Shown here: positions 18,781-27,600 of the stretch, piece after piece
Numbering within the stretch: the first letter of the stretch is position 1
Layout: every line of letters starts with the position of its first letter
DNA from: Nitrospira sp.
GTDB lineage: Bacteria; Nitrospirota; Nitrospiria; Nitrospirales; Nitrospiraceae
DNA: 47,274 nucleotides
NCBI GenBank assembly: GCA_016873515.1
Contig: VGXB01000014.1
Coordinates: 1-47,274 of the forward strand
Direction of reading: 5' to 3'
Translations under genes and position numbers: made by a program
Notes under the pieces: model-generated
The model's input: only the letters and a program-made list of their open reading frames with translations
The model's database searches: none
Told to the model about the DNA's origin: nothing

Positions 18781-20244
18781 TCACCGGAGATAGTCCAGAA
18801 AGATCGTCGCCAGCGTGAGATAGATGGTGATGCCGGTGATGTCGTTCGCCGTGGTCACAAACGGCCCGGCGGCGACGGCCGGATCCACGCCCATCTGCTT
18901 CAGCACAATAGGCATAATGGTGGCCATGCTCGTGGACACAAGAAACGCAATCATCAACGAGGCCCCCACGACGATGCCTAAAAATCCCTGGCCCAATCCC
19001 CACCCGACGACGATTAACATGAGTCCACAGGCAAGCCCCATAAGAAGACCAATCTTCACCTCGCGGAAAAACACCGTCCAGACATCGGTCAGCTCGACGA
19101 GGCCGGTGGCCAACCCGCGAATGATTAACGTCGAAGACTGCAGCCCCACGTTACCCCCCATCGCAGCGATGACCGGAATGAAACTGACGATCGCGACCAT
19201 CTCCTGAATGGTATAGCGGAAGTACCACAGGATTAAGCCGGACAACAGGCTACCGACGAGGTTGGTAAACAGCCACGGCAGTCGCAACTTGGCCGACCCC
19301 AAACTTGAGGATTTTGACGCTGGCTCTTCTTCAATGGCGCCGGCCATTTTAAGCATGTCTTCCGTCGCCTCCTCTCGGATAACATCCACCACGTCGTCGA
19401 CGGTGATAATTCCCACCAGCGTGCCGTCTTTCTCGACCACCGGGATCGCCAGTAAGTTGTACCTGGCCACCTGGCGCGCGACTTCCTCCTGATCCATATC
19501 GACCGCCACACTCAGCACATCGCACGCCATGATGTTCTTCAACGGCGTCGCAGGCCGGACTATCAGAAGCTGCCGTAACGACAACACGCCAACCAGATGG
19601 TTGTCATTGTCTGTGACATAGATATAGAACACCATTTCCGCGTCGGTGGCATGCTGAAGCCGGCGGATCGCCTCCTGCGCGGTCGTATTCTCCGACAGAG
19701 AGAAGAACTCTGTCGTCATGATGCCGCCGGCGGTATCCTTGGCGTACTTGAGAATGTCCTCGACCTCGGTCGAATCCTCCACCCTCATCAAGGTAAGAAT
19801 TTCTTTCCCGCGGCCTTCCGGGAGAAATCCCAGAATATAGGCCACATCGTCTGGGCCGAGATCCTTCAGTAACCACGCCACATCCGAGTGCAACAGGTCG
19901 AGCAACACTTCCTGAATGCTCTCACCGTCGAGCTCGCTCAATACCTGTCCACGCTTGCTCTCGCGCCGGACCAATTCGAAGACTTCCCGTTTTTCCTTTG
20001 GAGACGACAGGTGATTCACAGCCTTGGCGATATCGGCCGGATGCATGCGCCCCAGCATCTTCGAGAGATTGGTGATAGCACCACGCCGCAATAGGCGCTG
20101 AACGGATTGGAGCACGATATCGGATTTGGTCTGCCCGCGCTCCACCTGATCGCGCAAGACATCGTGCAACATAGTCCTCTCGGACACACGGGGGCGTACA
20201 TCGGAGCGCTGAGACTCTACCGGCCGTTCCGTCGGTTGCATCAC
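18781..20244 (-). CDS. mgtE: Magnesium transporter MgtE
   Basis: MgtE is a Mg2+-gated channel in the inner membrane. The 487-aa protein shows the three expected parts. A cytoplasmic MgtE N-domain spans about residues 50-155 (MHPADIAKAVNHLS, AYILGFLPEGRGKEIL). A pair of CBS domains spans about 160-285 (DTAGGIMTTEF, IPVVEKDGTLVGIITVDDVV). Five transmembrane helices cover about 320-485 with the pore signatures AAMGGNVGLQSSTL and GPFVTTANDITGI. The Mg-sensing acidic residues of the CBS region (EEATEDMLKMAG) are present. It lies just 6 bp downstream of era. Confidence 0.95.
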   Translation of the reverse strand: MMQPTERPVESQRSDVRPRVSERTMLHDVLRDQVERGQTKSDIVLQSVQRLLRRGAITNLSKMLGRMHPADIAKAVNHLSSPKEKREVFELVRRESKRGQVLSELDGESIQEVLLDLLHSDVAWLLKDLGPDDVAYILGFLPEGRGKEILTLMRVEDSTEVEDILKYAKDTAGGIMTTEFFSLSENTTAQEAIRRLQHATDAEMVFYIYVTDNDNHLVGVLSLRQLLIVRPATPLKNIMACDVLSVAVDMDQEEVARQVARYNLLAIPVVEKDGTLVGIITVDDVVDVIREEATEDMLKMAGAIEEEPASKSSSLGSAKLRLPWLFTNLVGSLLSGLILWYFRYTIQEMVAIVSFIPVIAAMGGNVGLQSSTLIIRGLATGLVELTDVWTVFFREVKIGLLMGLACGLMLIVVGWGLGQGFLGIVVGASLMIAFLVSTSMATIMPIVLKQMGVDPAVAAGPFVTTANDITGITIYLTLATIFLDYLR

Positions 20245-20250
20245 ACCCCT

Positions 20251-21135
20251 CTAATATCCGAGTTCAACCAACAGCTGCTCATCTTCTCGCCATGATTCTT
20301 TCACCTTCACCCATACTTCGAGAAACACTTTCATGCCAAACAACCGTTCCATATCCCGCCGTGCCTGGGTACTGATCGCCTTTAACCGTTCCCCGTGTTT
20401 GCCGATCAGAATGCCTTTCTGGGTTTCATGCTCCACGAGAATCGAGGCGTGAATGCGAGTCAGCCTGCCTTCCTCTTTGAACTGGTCGATCTCCACCGCC
20501 ACGGAGTACGGTACTTCTTGCTCGGTAGCCTGCAAGATTTTTTCGCGGATAATTTCTCCGGCCAGAGTTCGCATCGTTTGATCGGTCACCACATCGTCGC
20601 CGTAGGCGCCCTCACTCTCCGACAAATGCGGGATCGTCACGGCAAGGAGCCGGTCTATATTGTCTCCAGTCCGTGAAGAGATCGGCACGACTTCCGTCCA
20701 ATCGAAGAGCCTGGCATAGCTTTCAAGCACCGGGAGCAATTTGCGTTTGTTGACCACATCGACTTTTGTAAGCACCAAGATGGCCGGGCGGAAATGTTTT
20801 GCCATCGCTTCCTTGACGTATGCAACAGCGGCAAGATCACCGGGCCCTGGCAAACTCGTGGCATCCATGAGCACATACAAAAGATCCGCCTCTTCCAATG
20901 TCTCGATCGCCGTCCGAACCATCCGCCGATTCAACAGATGTTGCGGTTTGTGCAAACCTGGCGTATCGAGAAAGGCGATCTGGCCATCCGACACATGAAC
21001 GATCCCCAAAATGCGTGTCCTGGTGGTCTGCGGCTTGTCCGACACAATCGCGATCTTTTCGCCCAGTAAGCGATTCAGCAGGGTCGATTTGCCCACATTC
21101 GAGCGTCCGACAATTGCGACGGTTCCGAATTTCAT
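20251..21135 (-). CDS. era: GTPase Era
   Basis: Era is an essential GTPase that binds 16S rRNA near its 3' end and checks 30S assembly. The 294-aa protein has G1 GRSNVGKSTL (about residues 10-19), G2 with PQTTRTRILGI, G3 DTPGLHKP, and G4 TKVD. A C-terminal KH domain contains ILIGKHGERLKAISTQARRD. Its ATG overlaps the stop of the upstream FtsB-like gene (ATGA), indicating co-translation. It is followed within 6 bp by mgtE. Confidence 0.97.
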   Translation of the reverse strand: MKFGTVAIVGRSNVGKSTLLNRLLGEKIAIVSDKPQTTRTRILGIVHVSDGQIAFLDTPGLHKPQHLLNRRMVRTAIETLEEADLLYVLMDATSLPGPGDLAAVAYVKEAMAKHFRPAILVLTKVDVVNKRKLLPVLESYARLFDWTEVVPISSRTGDNIDRLLAVTIPHLSESEGAYGDDVVTDQTMRTLAGEIIREKILQATEQEVPYSVAVEIDQFKEEGRLTRIHASILVEHETQKGILIGKHGERLKAISTQARRDMERLFGMKVFLEVWVKVKESWREDEQLLVELGY

Positions 21136-21491
21136 GGTTTTGATCGACGCTCCCGAGTATCTGCCGCATCGTCATTGAGCTGATAGACGGTCTCTCCTTT
21201 TCGCACGTAGCCCAATTGTTCTCTGGCCAATTGTTCAATCTTCGCCGGATCATGCTGCAGCCGGGCAATGTCTTCCCGCAGTGACGCTGTTTCGTTGCGC
21301 AATGCTGAGAGATCGCTTTCAAGCTGTCCAGAATAATTACGCATCGCTACATACCGCAGCAGCCCCATTTCACCGAAAAATAGCGTGACGAACAACCACA
21401 CACAAGCTCCCATTCCGGCGACTTGGGCCACAACAACCAGGCGCCGCTGCCAATTCAGCCACTGCTTCCCACGATTTGATTTGAGGACCAT
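21132..21491 (-). CDS. FtsB/DivIC-like septum formation initiator
   Basis: A 119-aa bitopic membrane protein: a basic cytoplasmic start, one transmembrane helix (about residues 18-40), then a coiled coil (NYSGQLESDLSALRNETASL...) and the family-type end PAKIEQLAREQLGYVRKGET. This arrangement and the position right after eno match FtsB/DivIC, which bridges FtsL and FtsQ in the divisome. It starts 23 bp downstream of the eno stop and overlaps era by four bases. The family is clear, but the exact ortholog name is not. Confidence 0.87.
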   Translation of the reverse strand: MVLKSNRGKQWLNWQRRLVVVAQVAGMGACVWLFVTLFFGEMGLLRYVAMRNYSGQLESDLSALRNETASLREDIARLQHDPAKIEQLAREQLGYVRKGETVYQLNDDAADTRERRSKP

Positions 21492-21514
21492 CTATATCTC
21501 ACCAACATCCAGAG

Positions 21515-22807
<1,293 letters not shown>

Positions 22808-22864
22808 TCACTTTCCTATTTCAAAACCAATCATGATCTGGCCCTACAATCTCTTCAGCATTAC

Positions 22865-22978
22865 AAAAAGAAATGGCCAGGCAGGCTCCCACTGCGCGCA
22901 TGTAACGAGCCCCCCATTTTGATTACCATACGATCAATCTTGTGTACGCGTTGCGCGAGCATAGGAGTCTACCTGGCC
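22865..22978 (-). promoter_or_regulatory. Structured leader / long stem upstream of eno
   Basis: Read as minus-strand RNA, GGCCAGGUAGACUCC (22964-22978) can pair with GGAGCCUGCCUGGCC (22876-22890): 15 positions, with one G-U wobble and one mismatch. The arms enclose 73 nt, and CGCGCA/UGCGCG can form a nested stem inside. Directly after the 3' arm comes AUUUCUUUUUG (22865-22875), a U-rich tract as in an intrinsic terminator. It starts 15 nt after the gatB stop and ends about 64 nt before eno. It may terminate the gatB transcript or act as a regulated leader of eno. No known riboswitch class is recognised. Confidence 0.5.
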
Positions 22979-22993
22979 GTTCCCTATCCCAGC

Positions 22994-24421
22994 TCATTCC
23001 AGCTTCCTCTTCAACAGCTCATTCACCTTCCCAGGATTCGCCTTGCCCCCGCTGGCCTTCATCACCTGTCCGACTAAGAAGCCCAGCACTTGTTGCTTGC
23101 CGTCCTTGAACTGCGCCACTTGCGTTGGACTCTTTGCCAACACTTTGGTAATGACCTGCTCCAGCGCCCCCTCATCGGAGACCTGTGTGAGTCCCTTTTC
23201 CTGAACAATCTGCTCAGGCGGTTTACCGCTACCGTAGACTTCAGGGAAAATCTCGCGCGCGACCTTGAGACTGATCGTGCCCTTCTCCACCAAGTGAAGA
23301 AGACTCACCAGCCGCTCGGGAGAAACTAGGGAGGCACTCGCATCAACGCCTGCGGCATTCAGCTCCCGCACCAACTCACCCATCACCCAGTTGCTGACCG
23401 TTTTAGGCTGATTGAAGAGCTTCACGCAGCATTCGTAATAATCCGCAAGGGCTTTGGACGATGTCAGCACCCCGGCATCATAGTCAGGCAATCCATAGTC
23501 AGTAATGAATCGCGAGATCCGCGCTGCAGGCAACTCCGGCAGGCCGGCGTGAAATCCTTCAATCCAGTCCCTCTCCAGTTTCAGCGGTACCAAATCTGGA
23601 TCGGGGAAGTACCGGTAGTCGTGTGCCTCTTCCTTAGAGCGCATAACCGCCGTTTCTCCTCGCTCGATATTCCACAGGCGCGTTTCCTGCTTAATCTCCC
23701 CCCCCTCACTCAGCACTTTCGTCTGGCGCTTGACCTCATAATCCATCGCGTCTTTCACGTATTTGAAGGAATTGATGTTCTTCAATTCGACCTTCGTGCC
23801 GAATGCTTGATGCCCCATTGGACGGAGCGACAGATTGGGTTCACACCGAAAACTGCCTTCGTCCATGTTGCCGTCGCACACATCGAGATACATCAAGATA
23901 TCGCGCAACCCTTTGAGATAGGCCACGACCTCATCCGACGACCGCATGTCCGGCTCGGTGACGATTTCCAACAACGGTGTCCCGGCGCGATTCAGATCCA
24001 CCATGCTGCCGTTCGTACTGGCTTGATGCACGTTTTTCCCTGCATCTTCTTCAAGATGAGCACGACGGATACGCACTCGCTTACTCCCTGTACCCAACGC
24101 GATATCGATCCACCCGTGCTCACAGATTGGTGATTCGTACTGGGAAATCTGATACCCCTTCGGCAAATCCGGATAGAAATAGTTCTTCCGGGCAAATCGA
24201 TTGTGTACACCAATTGTGCAATTCAACGCCAACCCCGCTCGCACAGCCATTTCCACAGCCATTCGATTAATCACGGGTAAGCTGCCAGGTAAGCCGAGAC
24301 ACACCGGGCAAGTGTGGCTGTTGGGAGGGGCTCCGAACCGCGTCGGACAGCCGCAGAACATCTTGGACTTGGTCCTCAGCTGCGCATGCACTTCGACGCC
24401 GACCACAACTTCGTAGGTCAT
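22994..24421 (-). CDS. gatB: Asp/Glu-tRNA amidotransferase subunit B
   Basis: GatB is the tRNA-binding and kinase-like subunit of GatCAB, which converts Glu-tRNA(Gln) and Asp-tRNA(Asn) to the amidated forms. The 475-aa protein begins [20 protein letters not shown], with [19 protein letters not shown]-type metal cysteines. It carries the signature [16 protein letters not shown] and a C-terminal YqeY-like tail domain ([20 protein letters not shown]). The ATG overlaps the stop of the YtxH gene. gatA lies two genes upstream and gatC further upstream, so all three subunits are in this same-strand run but not adjacent. Confidence 0.97.
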   Translation of the reverse strand: MTYEVVVGVEVHAQLRTKSKMFCGCPTRFGAPPNSHTCPVCLGLPGSLPVINRMAVEMAVRAGLALNCTIGVHNRFARKNYFYPDLPKGYQISQYESPICEHGWIDIALGTGSKRVRIRRAHLEEDAGKNVHQASTNGSMVDLNRAGTPLLEIVTEPDMRSSDEVVAYLKGLRDILMYLDVCDGNMDEGSFRCEPNLSLRPMGHQAFGTKVELKNINSFKYVKDAMDYEVKRQTKVLSEGGEIKQETRLWNIERGETAVMRSKEEAHDYRYFPDPDLVPLKLERDWIEGFHAGLPELPAARISRFITDYGLPDYDAGVLTSSKALADYYECCVKLFNQPKTVSNWVMGELVRELNAAGVDASASLVSPERLVSLLHLVEKGTISLKVAREIFPEVYGSGKPPEQIVQEKGLTQVSDEGALEQVITKVLAKSPTQVAQFKDGKQQVLGFLVGQVMKASGGKANPGKVNELLKRKLE

Positions 24422-24741
24422 ATCTGGTTTGTCCCCCCACCGCGCATGCGGTCCCGCTCCTCTCGCATCGCTTGGCGTCCCGCTTCAAAGGCGTCGCGCA
24501 GCACTGACTTCTCGGTTTCAACGAAGTCCTTTCCCTGCTCGACAACTTCCTCAAAAATCTGCCCCGCTCGCCCAGCCATACCATGAAGCCGGTCCTCCGC
24601 TCTACGCGCATACCGATGCAGTCGCTCATGTGATTCATTCGAGGACTCAGGTGCCAGCAACAAGGCTGCGACCGCTCCTAACGCCGCGCCGCTGAGAAAC
24701 GCCAACACCACCGCCGCTGAAGACTCGCGATCATCCGCCAT
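24418..24741 (-). CDS. YtxH-domain membrane protein
   Basis: A 107-aa protein with an N-terminal hydrophobic Ala/Leu/Gly-rich helix (about residues 8-30, [20 protein letters not shown]) followed by a charged amphipathic helix ([20 protein letters not shown]). This is the YtxH (DUF4366-like gas-vesicle/general-stress) arrangement, with the typical G-x-x-x-G-x-x-x-A-L-L-x-A-P motif. The molecular role is unknown. It overlaps the DUF948 gene upstream by 11 bp and gatB downstream by four, forming a tightly coupled block. Confidence 0.85.
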   Translation of the reverse strand: MADDRESSAAVVLAFLSGAALGAVAALLLAPESSNESHERLHRYARRAEDRLHGMAGRAGQIFEEVVEQGKDFVETEKSVLRDAFEAGRQAMREERDRMRGGGTNQI

Positions 24742-25138
24742 TGTGAGGTCCTCCTTCTTTCCGATAGCGGTCGCGCATCACCTGCGTGGCTGCCTTGAAT
24801 CCCGCCAGCACACTGGCGACGTTGGTCATGAGAGTCCCGCTCGATCCGCGCACGACGTTGTGAACTTCCTGAACGGATTCTCCAACTTCACCTACGGCAT
24901 GCAACAATACCGCAGCATGCTCTATACCATCGCGCGCGTGTTCAGTCAGCTGATTGACATGCCGGCTCACGGCACGGAGCTCTCCGACCAGCGGCGGCAG
25001 CTCAGCGTTCATTTTCACCAACAGCTGTTCGGATTCTGCCACTGTCTTACGAACCTGCATGAGCACCGGCACTAAAAATCCGACCAGCACCGCAAACGCC
25101 ACCGCCACGAGCATTACTGCCATTTCAACGAATGTCAT
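24731..25138 (-). CDS. DUF948 domain membrane protein
   Basis: A 135-aa protein with an N-terminal transmembrane helix (MAVMLVAVAFAVLVGFLVPV, about residues 6-26) followed by a long helical region with a methyl-accepting-receptor-like heptad pattern. This matches DUF948. DUF948 and YtxH proteins are often paired in bacteria, as here; the function is unknown. I chose ATG 25138 because GGAGGA lies six bases upstream; a start nine codons earlier lacks this. It lies 50 bp downstream of gatA. Confidence 0.83.
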   Translation of the reverse strand: MTFVEMAVMLVAVAFAVLVGFLVPVLMQVRKTVAESEQLLVKMNAELPPLVGELRAVSRHVNQLTEHARDGIEHAAVLLHAVGEVGESVQEVHNVVRGSSGTLMTNVASVLAGFKAATQVMRDRYRKEGGPHNGG

Positions 25139-25187
25139 GCTCGGTCCTCCGGTTTCCCCTTGCATCTTACCCCTTGCTTTCTGCTTC

Positions 25188-26654
25188 TCACCGAATCACC
25201 GGCCTCTTCAGATGCCACTCTGTGGCTTGTTCATAGGCATGGGCCGCTCGCAATATCGTGCCTTCCTCGAACGGTCGCCCGATCAGTTGCAAACTGATCG
25301 GCAACCCGCCCTTGCTGAATCCACACGGTAGCGCAATCGCCGGCAAGCCGGCCAGATTCACCGAGATGGTAAAAATGTCGGACAAATACATTTGCAGTGG
25401 ATCTTCACTTTTCTCACCCAGCTTGAACGCGGGAGTCGGAGTCGCCGGCGTCACAATCAGATCGACTTCCTTGAACGCCGCGTCAAAATCCTGGCAGATC
25501 AACGTCCGCACCGCCTGAGCCTTCCCATAGTACGCGTCGTAATAGCCCGCGCTCAGCACGTAGGTGCCTAGCATGATGCGTCGTTTGATTTCCGGGCCGA
25601 ACCCTTCCTGCCTGGTCTTCATGTAGAGGTCCAGCAGATCCTTAGTCTCGTTCGCCCGCAGCCCAAACTTCACGCCGTCGAAACGGGCAAGGTTCGAACT
25701 GGCTTCAGCCGTCGCCAGCACGTAATAGACCGCGACAGCGGCGTCCGTTCGCGGCAGCTGAATGTCCTTGATTTCCCCTCCCAGGGCTTTCAATTCCTCG
25801 ACCGCAGCCTTGACCGCGTGGTCCACCTCCAGATCAAGTCCTTCAGCAAAAAATTCGCGCGGCACGCCGACTCTCAACTTCTTGAGATCCTTCTTCACCA
25901 GTGCCTTCATGTAGTCGGGAACCGGTACACCAGCCGAGGTAGAATCCAGCGAATCATGGCCGGCAAGTACACTCAGCACACAGGCGGCATCGCGGACATC
26001 TTTCGTAATGGGACCGATCTGATCGAGTGACGACGCAAACGCCACTAGCCCGTACCGAGAAACCCGCCCATAGGTCGGCTTTAACCCGACCACACCGCAG
26101 AATGCCGCCGGCTGACGGATCGATCCCCCCGTGTCTGACCCGAGCGCGGCGACACATTCGTCCGCCGCCACTGCCGCCGCGGACCCTCCGCTCGACCCAC
26201 CCGGTACCCGATGAAAATCCCAGGGGTTCCGACTGGGACCGACCGCGGAATTCTCCGTCGATGAACCCATCGCAAATTCGTCCAAATTGGTCTTGCCTAA
26301 CAGGAGGTAACCCTGTTCGCGCAATTTGGCGATCACCGTTGCATCATACGGCGGTACGAACTGTTGCAACATGCGCGAACTGCACGTCGTCGGCACACCT
26401 TCCGTACAGATATTATCTTTAATCGCAAACGGCATCCCCATCAGCGGCTTTGTTTTGCGCCACGACTTAAGTTGCCGATCCAGCGCGTCCGCCTGCGTGA
26501 ACGCGGAGTCCTGCGCCTGATTGACGTACGCCCGCACTTTCGATTCCACTTGGCTGATACGCAGCACATATGCTCGGACAATCTCGACTGCGCTGACTTC
26601 GCCAGCGGTGAATTTCTCCTGCAGGTCACAGAGTGACAGTTTGTGCAGCGCCAT
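25188..26654 (-). CDS. gatA: Glutamyl-tRNA(Gln) amidotransferase subunit A
   Basis: GatA is the amidase subunit of GatCAB that releases ammonia from glutamine. The 488-aa protein shows the amidase-signature catalytic elements: lysine in MPFAIKDNICTEG (near residue 79), the GGSSGGSAAAVAADECVAAL signature (about residues 152-171) with the cis-serine, and the nucleophilic serine in DTGGSIRQPAAF. Its ATG at 26654 coincides with the last base of the panD stop, so panD and gatA are coupled. Confidence 0.97.
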   Translation of the reverse strand: MALHKLSLCDLQEKFTAGEVSAVEIVRAYVLRISQVESKVRAYVNQAQDSAFTQADALDRQLKSWRKTKPLMGMPFAIKDNICTEGVPTTCSSRMLQQFVPPYDATVIAKLREQGYLLLGKTNLDEFAMGSSTENSAVGPSRNPWDFHRVPGGSSGGSAAAVAADECVAALGSDTGGSIRQPAAFCGVVGLKPTYGRVSRYGLVAFASSLDQIGPITKDVRDAACVLSVLAGHDSLDSTSAGVPVPDYMKALVKKDLKKLRVGVPREFFAEGLDLEVDHAVKAAVEELKALGGEIKDIQLPRTDAAVAVYYVLATAEASSNLARFDGVKFGLRANETKDLLDLYMKTRQEGFGPEIKRRIMLGTYVLSAGYYDAYYGKAQAVRTLICQDFDAAFKEVDLIVTPATPTPAFKLGEKSEDPLQMYLSDIFTISVNLAGLPAIALPCGFSKGGLPISLQLIGRPFEEGTILRAAHAYEQATEWHLKRPVIR

Positions 26655-27040
26655 TACCGTTTATCCATAACCTCAACGATGCAGTTCTTGTTATTGACCC
26701 GCACGATCCGCGGCGTATGTTTCTTAATTTCCTCATCGCCATAATATTCGTAACAAAAGATGATGATTTGATCGCCGACAGCGGCCTTTCTAGCCGTGGG
26801 TCCGTTCAAAATAATTTCCCCCTTACCCCGCCCACCGTTAATCGCATAGGTCATGAACCGTTCGCCGTTATTCAAATTGGAACAGACGATCGCTTCATAC
26901 GGAAGAATCCCGGCAGCCTCCATCAAATCCTGATCGATGGTCAAACTACCTTCGTATTCCAAGTGCGCGCCGGTGACCGTGGCACGATGTATTTTGGAAC
27001 GCAACATTTGTCGAAACATCTGTATTTCGTCATTCGCCAT
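26654..27040 (-). CDS. panD: Aspartate 1-decarboxylase
   Basis: PanD makes beta-alanine for pantothenate/CoA from aspartate. It is a pyruvoyl enzyme that self-cleaves at Gly-Ser; the site is visible in YEGSLTID (residues 29-36). Other motifs are LRSKIHRATVTGA, EAIVCSNLNNGERF and YAINGGRGKGEIILNGPTAR. From ATG 27040 the protein is 128 aa. That ATG lies inside a heptanucleotide repeat (27026-27060); the next ATG at 27019 gives 121 aa starting MFRQMLRSKIHRA, which fits most homologs better. It is coupled to gatA by a one-base overlap. Confidence 0.95.
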   Translation of the reverse strand: MANDEIQMFRQMLRSKIHRATVTGAHLEYEGSLTIDQDLMEAAGILPYEAIVCSNLNNGERFMTYAINGGRGKGEIILNGPTARKAAVGDQIIIFCYEYYGDEEIKKHTPRIVRVNNKNCIVEVMDKR

Positions 27041-27060
27041 TCGTCATTCGTCATTCGTAA
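27026..27060. repeat. Five heptanucleotide repeats at the panD start
   Basis: TTCGTCA, TTCGCCA, TTCGTCA, TTCGTCA and TTCGTAA are five consecutive 7-bp units with one or two changes. On the minus strand they place ATGs at 7-base intervals, so copy-number change would shift the frame of any upstream start and alter the panD leader. Similar short-unit repeats are known in intergenic DNA of several bacterial phyla. Confidence 0.8.
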
Positions 27061-27090
27061 GTACCACGTGTGACGTGTGACGCATGCCGT

Positions 27091-27384
27091 TTAACGCTCC
27101 TCTAGTATTTTGGGAACCTCAAACCCGCTTCCTTCACGCTCCGGAGCATTCGCCAAAGCCTTTTCTACAGGCAACGGCGGTCGAACCACATCGTCCCGGA
27201 ACACATTGACCTGTCCCATGACCGTTGTCGTCGGCTCGATCCCCGCCGTCTCATACTGGCTCAGTTGCGCGACATGGGTCAGGATCTGGCTCAACTGCGT
27301 GGCGAAGACTGCCTTCTCGTCTTCAGTCACGCGCAGTCTGGCCAACAGCGCAACCTTCTCGACATCCTGCTTCGTAATCTCCAT
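27091..27384 (-). CDS. gatC: Asp/Glu-tRNA amidotransferase subunit C
   Basis: GatC is the small helical belt subunit that stabilises GatA with GatB. From ATG 27384 the protein is 97 aa, the family's usual size. It has the standard start MEITKQDVEKVALLARLRVT and the conserved core LSQILTHVAQLSQYETAGIEPTTT shown in part, with LRDDV-like FRDDVVRPPLP near residue 68 and a C-terminal PEREGSGFEVPKI. An upstream in-frame ATG at 27420 would add 12 charged residues. I prefer 27384, which has a GGAAGGG element upstream and aligns with homologs. Confidence 0.95.
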   Translation of the reverse strand: MEITKQDVEKVALLARLRVTEDEKAVFATQLSQILTHVAQLSQYETAGIEPTTTVMGQVNVFRDDVVRPPLPVEKALANAPEREGSGFEVPKILEER

Positions 27385-27492
27385 CCTCGCTGTCCCTTCC
27401 TTCTTTCTCCCTTCCCCCACTCATGAGGTGTGACGGTAGGGTCCCCTACTGCGCACATTCCCCTCCTACCCCCTAGGATGTCCAAATTGGTC

Positions 27493-27582
27493 TTCTAGTA
27501 AGGCCGCAGGGAGTTCGGCGACTGAGGGCGTACCCTCCGAGGTACGTCGCAGGGAGACGACCGACTGAGAACGCCGCTAGAA
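27493..27582. repeat. 90-bp imperfect palindromic intergenic element
   Basis: The element is bounded by TTCTAG (27493-27498) and CTAGAA (27577-27582). Its centre has GTACC-CTCCGA-GGTAC. Each half contains CGCAGGGAG and CGACTGAG, giving an internal duplication as well as the outer dyad. It fills most of the gap between glmS and gatC. The architecture is that of a REP/MITE-like dispersed element or a structured RNA. I have the impression that related sequences occur in Nitrospira intergenic DNA, but that needs a genome search. Confidence 0.55.
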
Positions 27583-27600
27583 GCCATTTTCACCATCCGC

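Noticed and set aside
27385-27492. glmS ribozyme or GlmS-linked riboswitch near glmS
   Set aside because: The glmS 5' end is only 3 bp from glmU, leaving no room for a leader, and nothing in nearby sequence matches the ribozyme core.
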